DNA from: Chlamydiae bacterium SM23_39
GTDB taxonomy: Bacteria; Chlamydiota; Chlamydiia; Chlamydiales; SM23-39
Assembly (NCBI GenBank): GCA_001303765.1
Contig: LJUH01000006.1
Location: 1 to 35,145, forward strand
Reading direction: 5' to 3'
Length of the DNA stretch: 35,145 nt
The notes under the pieces were generated by a model that was not told the DNA's origin, ran no database searches, and saw only the letters and a program-made list of their open reading frames with translations. Position 1 is the stretch's first letter; each line of letters begins with the position of its first letter. Position numbers and translations under genes: made by a program. This document shows, in pieces, positions 26,593 through 35,064 of this stretch.

Positions 26593-28113
26593 TTATTGTT
26601 TTTTATACTTTATAAAAACAGAACTAAATAAAATAATAATAGGAATAATCTCAAGTCTTCCTATCCACATTAAAAAAATAAAAATAGATTTTTGAAAAAT
26701 AGAAAGTGTAACATTTACAATACCTGTAGACATACCAACATTTCCTAAAGCTGAAGCAATATCAAATAAAACATTTATAGGTTTAACTTCTGGCATCTGT
26801 AACATCAATAAAAACCAAAATAATACTATAAAAAATATCCATAATGAAAAAAGAACATTTGCTGAATATAATCTAGATGTTTTTTCACTTTTAGGCAGAC
26901 TTATATCTGCTATCTCTTTTTCATGAACAACTGTTTCTTTCATCTCTTTTATTAAATATTTTTTAGTTATTGCAACTTTTTTTAATCTTAAAAAAATTCC
27001 TGAAAATAAACTAATAAGCCTTCTTATTTTAAATCCTCCGGAAGTAGATCCTGAAGCTCCTCCAATTATCATTCCAAAAATTAAAAAAAGTTTAACAGAG
27101 GGCAATAAATTTAAAACTTTCAAATTAGTAAATCCACAAGTAGAAAGTGATGAGATCCATTGAAAAAAAGAAGAATTTACACCTATATCCATTCTAAATA
27201 TCTTATCGAAAAATACTAAAAATAATCCCCCTATAACAAAAAGAATATAAAGCAAAAGATGCTGTTTATTTTTTATAAAATCTATAAATTTTCTCTCCTT
27301 CAACATTCTATAATGAAAAGCAAAACTAGTGCTTCCCACAACCATTGCAAAGATAGCTACTATCTGTGATGAAACCCCATATTTAGCAATGCTTGTATTA
27401 GAAATAGAAAATCCTCCTGTTGCAATACCTGTCATTGCATGGTTAATAGAATCCCAAATAGGCATTTTAGTAATAAAAAATAAAAAAAAGATAAAAACAG
27501 TATATGCTAAATAAACAAAATATAGTTTTTGAGCTGTATGAGCTATATTTTTATCTAATTGTTCATATTTACCTTCAGCATAATAAAGGCAATATTCCTC
27601 CTTTCTAGGTTCTACAATAGATATGATAAATATTATTAATCCCATTCCTCCTAACCATGATTGAAGAGATCGCCACCATTGAAGTACATGCGGTAAATTT
27701 TCAGGAAATTTGATCATAGTAAGCCCTGTACTAGTAAATCCTGAAAATGATTCAAAAAGAGAATTGATAAAAGAGGTAAAAACCTTAGCACTTAAAAATT
27801 CGCTAGGAGAGTTTTTTCCTATAAAAAAATATACTAAAGCTCCAAAAAATGAAGCAACGACCCATCCTACAGCTGCAATAACCATTGCATCTCTAACACT
27901 CATAATACCTGAATCTTTTCTAAATATTTGAAAAAGAAGATGCGCAAACAAAAAAAATACTGCAAAGCAGACAAAAAAAGAGGGAATAGCAAAATATTCT
28001 TTAAAAATAATTGCAACAAAAATAGAAAACAAAGACATAAAAGCTGGGATATGCAAGATAATTCCAATATTTAAAAAAATCTTTTTTAAATTAATTTTTG
28101 AATTATCAAGCAT
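26593..28113 (-). CDS. TrkH/KtrB-type potassium transporter subunit
   Basis: An integral membrane K+ uptake protein of 506 residues with about ten hydrophobic helices and four pore loops, each with the conserved glycine of the selectivity filter: TSTGLT around Gly130, IATGGFS around Gly233, LSTCGFT around Gly327, and NVGMSTG around Gly460. The GGASGSTSGGFKIRR loop (351-365) is the gating loop of the superfamily. Such proteins normally work with a cytosolic nucleotide-binding TrkA/KtrA ring; no such gene is in this window. TrkH and KtrB cannot be separated with certainty by eye. It lies upstream of dnaG on the same strand. Confidence 0.92.
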   Translation of the reverse strand: MLDNSKINLKKIFLNIGIILHIPAFMSLFSIFVAIIFKEYFAIPSFFVCFAVFFLFAHLLFQIFRKDSGIMSVRDAMVIAAVGWVVASFFGALVYFFIGKNSPSEFLSAKVFTSFINSLFESFSGFTSTGLTMIKFPENLPHVLQWWRSLQSWLGGMGLIIFIISIVEPRKEEYCLYYAEGKYEQLDKNIAHTAQKLYFVYLAYTVFIFFLFFITKMPIWDSINHAMTGIATGGFSISNTSIAKYGVSSQIVAIFAMVVGSTSFAFHYRMLKERKFIDFIKNKQHLLLYILFVIGGLFLVFFDKIFRMDIGVNSSFFQWISSLSTCGFTNLKVLNLLPSVKLFLIFGMIIGGASGSTSGGFKIRRLISLFSGIFLRLKKVAITKKYLIKEMKETVVHEKEIADISLPKSEKTSRLYSANVLFSLWIFFIVLFWFLLMLQMPEVKPINVLFDIASALGNVGMSTGIVNVTLSIFQKSIFIFLMWIGRLEIIPIIILFSSVFIKYKKQ

Positions 28114-28432
28114 ATATTCTCTTTCTATTAATAATTCTGATTTTTTACAAGTTTACATAAAAATTTTCTTAAAATTAAGAACTAGGCATACTACATTCCA
28201 AAATTAACTAGTTTTGATGTCAAAAAATAAATTAATTTAATTTTTTGATAATTTAGAGAGTAGCATATTTCTAAAATTTTCCATTATCCCTAAAACCCCT
28301 TTATGGTCACTTTATTAAACATCTGATTTCTAAAGAGTTGCTGTTAAATTAAAGATTTAACTCTTATTAGATATAGTTTTATTAAAAATAAATTGTTTTT
28401 TTATTTAAAATTTTTTAAAATAAATATAAAAA
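28114..28432. other. 319-base gap between divergent trkH and the ankyrin gene
   Basis: No reading frame or RNA gene is recognisable. The stretch is very AT-rich and should hold the divergent promoters of trkH and the ankyrin gene. I see two small inverted repeats: TTTTGA-TG-TCAAAA near 28213-28226, and TTAAAT-TAAAG-ATTTAA near 28344-28363 nested within AGAGTT...AACTCT. Either could be chance in this composition. Confidence 0.5.
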
Positions 28433-29752
28433 ATGCGCAACAATCAAATTAATTTAGAATTAATTAATTATTTTAAGCAACAATCAATAAACTCCAGCAG
28501 TTTGCTTTTTTCAGCATGCGAAAGAGGAAATTTAAAAACAGTAAGAGAGATTCTTAACAATCCATATATTGATCCAAATGTACAAGAAGTCAAAGATAAT
28601 ATTTATTACACTCCTCTTATCATAGCATGCCAAATAGGTTATTTAGAAATAGTAAAAGAATTATTAAAGCATCCTAAAATTAAACAAATTAAAACAAAAA
28701 ATTGCGCTGCTCCTATTGTACATGCATGTGCTCAAGGTCATTTAGAAGTAGTAAAAGAACTTCTCAGGCATCACGATCATGAAGTTACTATGGGTAAGTA
28801 TGCAGAGGGTACGAAGGAAAAATACATTTATGATATTCATCACTTATCATTCGCATTGGAAGCAATCGTTAAGTCTAACAATCCCAAAAATAAAAAGTTA
28901 GAAATAGCAAAACAAATTCTTAAAAACCCAAATAGAGAATTGGACTTGCATACTACTGACATTCTATTTTTTGCATGCTATCAGAAAGATATAGAAATGG
29001 TGAAAGAGTTATTAAAACAGCCAGAAATTAATCCAAATTGGTCTTCTTCTCCTATTCCTATTCTTAATCCTTTATTAAGAGCTATTGACGACAATAATTT
29101 AGAAATAGTAAAAGAACTATTAAAACATCCAAAAATTAATCCAAATTACTCTTATGATGCTTATACTCCTTTAATACACGCTATTAACGACAATAATTTA
29201 GAAATAGTAAAAGAGCTATTAAAGCATCCAAAAATTAATCCAAATTGGTCTTATACTGTTTATACTCCTTTAACACACGCTATTAAAGACAATAATTTAG
29301 TAATAGTAAAAGAGCTATTAAAGCATCCAAAAATTAATGTTAATAATGTTAATATAGAAAAATATGCTTCTTTAAATATTTCTATTCGCAAATATATAAT
29401 TTCTTATTATTCTAATGATAATAAAAAAATAATAAACACTGAATGCAAAATAATAAAAGAACTGCTACCATACTCAAATATTATTGCTAATAATAAAATA
29501 TTAGAGCTATTATTAAAACATATTTTAACTAAGCACGTTATTGAAGATAATAATGATGATAATGACTTAAAATCTTTAGCTATTTATGTGGCAAAGTATC
29601 TTATAAATCATAAATGCACAACTATTCCTCCAGATCTTTTATTAAATGTAACCGATCCCAATCAAAAAATTAAGGAAAAAATTAAAAATCTTATTTTTAA
29701 AACAAAACAAGAAAAGCAATTTTCTGATGTAAAAATAATTATAAATTCATAA
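28433..29752 (+). CDS. ankyrin-repeat protein, candidate effector
   Basis: The 439-residue protein contains ankyrin repeats from about residue 24 to 305. Recognisable units include SSLLFSACERGNLKTVREIL, TPLIIACQIGYLEIVKELL, IVHACAQGHLEVVKELL, and near-identical units starting at Asn221, Asn254 and Asn287 (NNLEIVKELLKHPKINPN). The C-terminal part (310-439) is helical, asparagine/lysine-rich and has no motif I know. There is no signal peptide or membrane segment. Ankyrin proteins of intracellular bacteria are often injected to bind host proteins; here that is inference, since a type III signal cannot be read by eye. The gene stands alone between divergent trkH and mutS, both housekeeping-type genes, which suggests accessory insertion. 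Confidence 0.88.
   Translation: MRNNQINLELINYFKQQSINSSSLLFSACERGNLKTVREILNNPYIDPNVQEVKDNIYYTPLIIACQIGYLEIVKELLKHPKIKQIKTKNCAAPIVHACAQGHLEVVKELLRHHDHEVTMGKYAEGTKEKYIYDIHHLSFALEAIVKSNNPKNKKLEIAKQILKNPNRELDLHTTDILFFACYQKDIEMVKELLKQPEINPNWSSSPIPILNPLLRAIDDNNLEIVKELLKHPKINPNYSYDAYTPLIHAINDNNLEIVKELLKHPKINPNWSYTVYTPLTHAIKDNNLVIVKELLKHPKINVNNVNIEKYASLNISIRKYIISYYSNDNKKIINTECKIIKELLPYSNIIANNKILELLLKHILTKHVIEDNNDDNDLKSLAIYVAKYLINHKCTTIPPDLLLNVTDPNQKIKEKIKNLIFKTKQEKQFSDVKIIINS
29093..29338 (+). repeat. 99-bp tandem repeat encoding ankyrin units
   Basis: Two full copies (29093-29191 and 29192-29290) and a partial third (29291-29338) repeat in phase with the 33-residue ankyrin unit. By my count the two full copies differ at 9 of 99 positions, mostly where the second strand and loop residues change (NYSYDAY against NWSYTVY). 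A more diverged unit precedes them from about 28994. This points to fairly recent duplication, and also to a place prone to repeat-number change or assembly collapse. Confidence 0.9.
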
Positions 29753-29907
29753 AAAATACTTTAAAAATATCCTGCCCCTTAATTATAATTTATTTATTTT
29801 TTATTACTCTGTAATTAACAAAGATAAAATTAATTTGATAAAAAATTTTTTAAAAAACATTATTTTATCCTTGAATTTTGAAAAATCTACAAGATAAAAT
29901 ATAAATC

Positions 29908-32439
29908 ATGAATGAAAAAACCACGCCAATGATGGAACAATGGTTCCTATGCAAAAAAAAAGCTAAAAAAGCTCTTTTATTTTTTAGACTCGGAGATTTT
30001 TATGAGGCTTTTTATGAGGATGCAAAAATAATCTCCAAGGAGATAAATCTTACTCTAACCAAAAGACAAAATATTCCTATGTGTGGAGTACCCATCCACA
30101 CCTTTGAAAACTATTTAGATAAATTATTAGAGAAGGGATACAAGATAGCAATAGCAGAACAGATGGAAGATCCTAAAACAAAAAAGGGATTAGTAAAACG
30201 AGAGGTAACTAGAATCATAACTCCTGGAACATTAATAAATTCTTCTTTAATAGATGATAAATCAAATAACTTTTTTATATCTATATCTCAAATAGGTTAT
30301 ATATTTGGTCTTGCTATCTTAGATATATCCACATCGGAATTTAAAATTCTAGAATTAAAAGAAAAAAAAGAATTAAAAAATGAACTTTTCAAGTTAAAAC
30401 CAAAAGAAATTTTAATATCAGAAAAATTTTCTAAAGAATATAAACAGTTTTTTGAAGAGATCTCATATTCTTTCAAATTTATAATCAACGCAAAAGAAAA
30501 CTGGCATTTTGATTATAAACATTGTTATGAAAGCTTACTCTTCCATTTTAATGTACACTCATTAAATTGTTTTGGTCTTAAAGAAGAGAATATAGCTTCA
30601 ATAAATGCTGCAGGAGCTTTAATAAACTATTTAAAAGAAGAGCTTGCTTTAAAGTTAGATCATATTAAAAAAATCAAAAAAGAACAATTATCCTATATGT
30701 CTATAGACCATGTCTGTTTTAGTAGTTTAGAGATAACAGACTCTCCATCAAATTCCAAAACACTTTTAAATGTTATAGATTATACCTTAACTCCTATGGG
30801 AGGAAGGCTTTTAAAAGATTGGATAAAACATCCTCTTATAGACATAAAAAAAATAGAAAATAGATTAGATGCAATAGAAGAATTTATAAGATTCGATAAA
30901 AAAATAGATTCATATCTAGATAATATAAAGGATTTAGAAAGGATAATGATGAGGATAAAAAGCAATTTCTCCAACCCTAAAGATTTAATAATGTTAAAAT
31001 ATTCCTTAGAAAACATACACCCTCTTAAATCTATCCTATCATCCTTAAGTTCTTCTTTTATAAAAAATTCTCTTTCTAATTTAAACGATTTTTTTGATTT
31101 AATAAATATAATAAAAAAATCCATCTCTGATAATCCTCCTTTCAGAGTCTCTGACACTGGAGTTATAAAAGATGGGTATAATAAAGATTTAGATGAACTT
31201 AGAAAGATAAAAAATAACAGTAAATTATGGTTAATAAATTATCAAAAAAAGTTAAGAGATGAATTAAAAATAAAAACATTAAAAGTAGGATTCAACAAAA
31301 TATTTGGTTATTACATCGAAGTAAGCAAAAGTTATAAAAATGAAATGCCTTCTGATTTTCAAAGAAAGCAAACTCTTGTCAATTCAGAAAGATTCATATC
31401 AAATAAATTAAAAGATTTTGAACATAAAATATTATCTTCCGATGAAAGTATAAAAGCTTTAGAAAATTTTCTTTATAATGATGTTAGACAAAAAGTATCA
31501 GAATATTATGATGAAGTATTAGAATCTGCTTATTCCATAGCTAAAATAGATTTAATCTATTCTCTTTCAAAATTATCCAAAAGAAAAAAATATTGCCGTC
31601 CTAAAATAAATAAAGAAAATAGACTAAAAATAAAAAGTGGAAGACATCCAATAATAGAAACAACTTCAAACAATTTTATACCTAATGATACTTATATGGA
31701 TAAAGAAAATATACAAATAATAATAACAGGACCTAATATGGCTGGAAAATCTACATATATTAGGCAAGTAGCTTTAATTACAATTCTAGCTCAAATGGGT
31801 TCTTTTGTCCCAGCAAAAGATGCTGACATATCAATAGTAGATAAAATATTTTCTAGGATAGGAGCTAGTGATGATTTATCAAGAGGTCAATCTACTTTTA
31901 TGGTTGAGATGTCAGAGACTGCAAATATTTTGAATAATGCAACAGAGAACTCTTTAGTAATATTAGATGAAATAGGAAGAGGAACAAGCACCTACGATGG
32001 AATATCCATAGCATGGGCTGTCTCGGAATCCTTATTTGCCAAAAAAACAAAAACTCTTTTTGCTACACATTATTGGGAACTTACAGAATTAGAAGAAAAA
32101 ATTCCATTCATTAAAAATTATACTATATCTATAAAAAAAACACCTCAAGGTATTATATTTTTAAGAAAAATAAAAAAAGGTACAAGTAATAAAAGTTTTG
32201 GAATAGAAGTAGCAAAATTAGCTGGCATTCCTTTTAATGTTATAAAAAGAGCTGAAAAAATTTTATCTAAATTAGAAAAAAAAGGTGAAAATACATATTT
32301 TAACAAGGAAAGATATCCTCTTTTCTCATATATAGAATCACCTATAATAGAAGAGATAAAAAAATTAGATTTAAATTCTATTACTCCTTTAGAAGCTTTA
32401 AAAAAGTTATTCGATCTACATAAAAAAGTTTTAAAATAA
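29908..32439 (+). CDS. mutS: DNA mismatch repair protein MutS
   Basis: MutS recognises mismatches and starts repair. The 843-residue protein has the N-terminal mismatch-binding motif with Phe31 and Glu33 in RLGDFYEAF, the connector and lever domains (about 120-560), and the C-terminal ABC ATPase: Walker A GPNMAGKST at 608-616, the signature-loop region GASDDLSRGQSTFMVEM, Walker B with Asp687-Glu688, and THYWELTELE. The helix-turn-helix dimerisation part follows. It ends in TAATG, sharing one base with the uvrC start. mutS-uvrC are also neighbours in C. trachomatis (CT792-CT791). Confidence 0.97.
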   Translation: MNEKTTPMMEQWFLCKKKAKKALLFFRLGDFYEAFYEDAKIISKEINLTLTKRQNIPMCGVPIHTFENYLDKLLEKGYKIAIAEQMEDPKTKKGLVKREVTRIITPGTLINSSLIDDKSNNFFISISQIGYIFGLAILDISTSEFKILELKEKKELKNELFKLKPKEILISEKFSKEYKQFFEEISYSFKFIINAKENWHFDYKHCYESLLFHFNVHSLNCFGLKEENIASINAAGALINYLKEELALKLDHIKKIKKEQLSYMSIDHVCFSSLEITDSPSNSKTLLNVIDYTLTPMGGRLLKDWIKHPLIDIKKIENRLDAIEEFIRFDKKIDSYLDNIKDLERIMMRIKSNFSNPKDLIMLKYSLENIHPLKSILSSLSSSFIKNSLSNLNDFFDLINIIKKSISDNPPFRVSDTGVIKDGYNKDLDELRKIKNNSKLWLINYQKKLRDELKIKTLKVGFNKIFGYYIEVSKSYKNEMPSDFQRKQTLVNSERFISNKLKDFEHKILSSDESIKALENFLYNDVRQKVSEYYDEVLESAYSIAKIDLIYSLSKLSKRKKYCRPKINKENRLKIKSGRHPIIETTSNNFIPNDTYMDKENIQIIITGPNMAGKSTYIRQVALITILAQMGSFVPAKDADISIVDKIFSRIGASDDLSRGQSTFMVEMSETANILNNATENSLVILDEIGRGTSTYDGISIAWAVSESLFAKKTKTLFATHYWELTELEEKIPFIKNYTISIKKTPQGIIFLRKIKKGTSNKSFGIEVAKLAGIPFNVIKRAEKILSKLEKKGENTYFNKERYPLFSYIESPIIEEIKKLDLNSITPLEALKKLFDLHKKVLK

Positions 32440-34175
32440 TGATAAAAAAAAATTTTCCTCAAAAGCCTGGTGTATATCTTATGAAAGACTCTTCAGGAAA
32501 GATATTATATATAGGCAAAGCAAAAAATTTAAAATTTAGAATAAAACAACATTTTTCTTCTAACTCTTCTAATATTTTAAAAGAAAAAATAAAAAAAATA
32601 GATATAATAGTTGTAAACAGTGAAAAAGAAGCTTTAATATTAGAAAATAATTTAATAAAAAAGATAAAACCAAAACATAACATTTTATTAAAAGATGATA
32701 AAACATTTATTAAATTAATAATCACCAAGGAAAAATGGCCAAAAATATCTATTATTCGAAAAAAAGAAAACAAAAATAAATTTTTTGGTCCTTATCCCTA
32801 TTTAAAAGAAATAGATCTATTATTTCCTATTCGAAGATGTTCTGACCATGAATTTAAAAATAGAAAAAGAGCTTGTATTTTATATGATATGAAAAAATGT
32901 CCTGCTCCCTGTGTAGGTAAATGTACTCATGAAGAGTATATGGAAAATATTAAATTAGCTATCTCCTTTTTAAAAGGAGAAAACAAAAAAATTATTACAG
33001 AATTAAATAAAAAAATGGCATTTTACTCTAAAAATCTTTTTTTTGAAAAAGCAGATGAAATATTAAAAAAAATAAAAAAAATAAAAGATATTCAAGAAAA
33101 TCAATATGTAGAGAATTTAAAAACTAAAGAATCTGATATCATAGGAATATTTAAAGTAAATAATAATGTATCTATACATATTTTAATCATAAAAAATAAC
33201 AGTTTAATTGGATCAAAAAATTTTAATTTTAATAAAATTTTTTCTGATGAAAAAACAATTTTAGAAAATTTCTTATTACAAAATTATACAGATCCTCAAT
33301 CTACACCTAAATCCATTATAATACCTTTTAATCTTCCTAACAAAAAAGAGATAGAAGAGATAATTTATTCCAAGTTAAATAAAAAACCAAAAATTTTATA
33401 TCCTAAAATAGGAGAGAAAAAAAAGTTATTAGAATTAGCCAATAAAAATGCAAAAGTTTCATTTGAAAAAGAAGAAAATTTACTTTTAGATATAAAAAAT
33501 ATATTAAAATTAAACTATTTTCCAAAAATTATAAAATGTTTTGATATCTCTAATATTTATAAAAACTATGTAGCAGGAATGACAACTTTTATAAATGGAA
33601 AAAAGGAAAAGAAAAAACAAAAGATTTTTAAAATAAAAAAACATTGCTCTTCAGATCTATCTGCTTTAAAAGAAGTTTTATTTAGACATCTTTCAAAAAA
33701 TCCTAATCCTTGCAACCTTATAATTGTTGATGGAGGTAAACAACATCTTAATATAGCTTTAAAAGTTTTAAAAGAACTATCTATTACAACAATAGATGTT
33801 ATAGCTATAACTAAACAAAAATCTCTACATACAAAAGGACTAACAGAAGAAAAAATATTTATTCCATCAGAAAAAGATCCTATTTTAATAGCTCCCAACT
33901 CTTCTGTTTTATTTTTGCTTCAAAGAATAAGAGATGAAGCTCACAGGATAGCTATCTCTTTTTTAAGAAAAACAATAAAAAAAACAATGAACAGAAGTAT
34001 TTTAGATAATATTAAAGGTATTGGACCTAAAAAGAAAAAAAATCTTTTAAAACATTTCAAAAGCATAAAAAACATAAAAAAAGCTTCTTTAGAAGAATTA
34101 ACAACAATAAAAGATATATCGATAAAAGATGCTCAAAATGTAATAAAAAATACTTCTGGGATCGTTGAAACCTGA
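32439..34175 (+). CDS. uvrC: excinuclease ABC subunit C
   Basis: UvrC makes both incisions in nucleotide excision repair. The 578-residue product has an N-terminal GIY-YIG nuclease (Gly11-Val-Tyr and Tyr24-Ile-Gly, Arg34, Glu69) for the 3' cut, a UVR motif around 185-220 for UvrB contact, an RNase H-like domain (from about 365, FDISNIYKNYVAGM and LIIVDGGKQHL) for the 5' cut, and C-terminal helix-hairpin-helix DNA-binding repeats. Cys134, Cys146, Cys154 and Cys158 keep the 12-8-4 spacing of the four cysteines that hold the iron-sulfur cluster in E. coli UvrC. The ATG overlaps the mutS stop by one base, so translation is coupled. Confidence 0.96.
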   Translation: MIKKNFPQKPGVYLMKDSSGKILYIGKAKNLKFRIKQHFSSNSSNILKEKIKKIDIIVVNSEKEALILENNLIKKIKPKHNILLKDDKTFIKLIITKEKWPKISIIRKKENKNKFFGPYPYLKEIDLLFPIRRCSDHEFKNRKRACILYDMKKCPAPCVGKCTHEEYMENIKLAISFLKGENKKIITELNKKMAFYSKNLFFEKADEILKKIKKIKDIQENQYVENLKTKESDIIGIFKVNNNVSIHILIIKNNSLIGSKNFNFNKIFSDEKTILENFLLQNYTDPQSTPKSIIIPFNLPNKKEIEEIIYSKLNKKPKILYPKIGEKKKLLELANKNAKVSFEKEENLLLDIKNILKLNYFPKIIKCFDISNIYKNYVAGMTTFINGKKEKKKQKIFKIKKHCSSDLSALKEVLFRHLSKNPNPCNLIIVDGGKQHLNIALKVLKELSITTIDVIAITKQKSLHTKGLTEEKIFIPSEKDPILIAPNSSVLFLLQRIRDEAHRIAISFLRKTIKKTMNRSILDNIKGIGPKKKKNLLKHFKSIKNIKKASLEELTTIKDISIKDAQNVIKNTSGIVET

Positions 34176-34286
34176 AATTTCAACTAATATTTTATGTAAT
34201 TTTTAAATTTAGAGAAATTTTTCTGATTTTTTTTTATGTTAAAGATTTTTTCGTTAAATTTTTTTATGAATTAAAGTAAGTTATTT

Positions 34287-34340
34287 TGCACTAGATTGAT
34301 AAATTTTGTTGTTGCAAGCTAAAATTTTTCAACTAGTGCA
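34287..34340 (-). repeat. 8-bp inverted repeat at the 3' end of the transposase gene
   Basis: TGCACTAG (34287-34294) and CTAGTGCA (34333-34340) form perfect arms 38 bases apart, and one arm lies within the last codons of the transposase. It could be an mRNA hairpin at the gene end or part of the IS end structure. The partner IS end is missing, so it cannot be called a terminal repeat. Confidence 0.4.
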
Positions 34341-34994
34341 TAAGTTTTCTTTTAAACAAACTAATCTTTTTAAATTAAAGCAAATAGCATCCATAAATGC
34401 AGAAAATTGATTTTTTACTACTCCAATGTATCTTGTTCTTTTTCTTTCATGAGCAAAGACTCTTTCATAAGGACTTCTAAGTTTTTTACGCCATTTGTCT
34501 AAATCTTTATTTTTAGATCTCATGTTATTTTTTTTAATAGCAGCTAAATGACAACTATTATATTTAGCTATATTTTCTGCTGTTGAACTGCAATATCCCT
34601 TATCGGCATATATTGCTCCTTGAGAGGGACATATCAACTTTAATCCCTTCGAATCCGGGACATTAGCAGGAGTAATTGCTACCCTATTTATTAAGCCACT
34701 TTGCATATCAACTAAAACATGTTTTTTATATCCATACCAATATTTGTTTTTTCCCTTGCATCCAATGCGAGCTTCTTTATCATGACCAACTTTGGGAAGA
34801 ATTTCATTATTGAGTTTTTCATACTTACTTTTTAGAGCTTTATCTTTTTCTTTCCATAAATTAGCCTTAGATATTAAATGTGAAGCATCTGCAAAATTAA
34901 ACACCTCGCTAATATATCCCTGGGACTTAAGCTGATCTCGTAACCCTTGAAATATCTCCGATAGTCTTGATGAGATATTATCAAAAGTTGTGTT
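34329..34994 (-). pseudogene. IS5-family DDE transposase, N-terminally truncated
   Basis: The open frame runs from an in-frame stop at 34995-34997 to TGA at 34329-34331. A GTG at 34902-34904 would give 191 residues, but readable homologous-looking sequence continues upstream of it (LSEIFQGLRDQLKSQGY), so the GTG is probably not the native start. The catalytic triad is visible in the 191-residue numbering: Asp6 in FADASHL, Asp101 in YADKGY, and Glu147 in SPYERVFAHERKRTRY. The GCKGKNKYWYGYKKHVLVDM segment is typical of IS5-type transposases. The N-terminal DNA-binding region of about 100 residues is absent, so the element is very likely dead unless supplied in trans. A different reading frame begins 70 bases beyond the break. 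Confidence 0.85.
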
Positions 34995-35012
34995 TTAAAG
35001 GTTGAAAAAGAA

Positions 35013-35064
35013 GAGTATTCATCCTAAGATTTTAAATTAACAAAAAAACAAAAGGAGAATACTC
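35013..35064. repeat. inverted repeat upstream of the terminal transposase-like ORF
   Basis: GAGTATTC (35013-35020) and GAATACTC (35057-35064) are perfect inverted arms 36 bases apart; the second arm overlaps the Shine-Dalgarno and touches the ATG at 35065. Such a hairpin could hide the ribosome-binding site and limit translation, or mark an IS end. A strong AAAGGAG lies at 35051-35057. Confidence 0.5.

Noticed and set aside
30780-31157. 125-residue minus-strand open frame in mutS
   Set aside because: Antisense of conserved MutS sequence, no start signals or motifs.
34211-34240. Possible terminator after uvrC (AGAAA-TT-TTTCT then a T run)
   Set aside because: The loop is only two bases and the stem five weak pairs; not stable enough to call.
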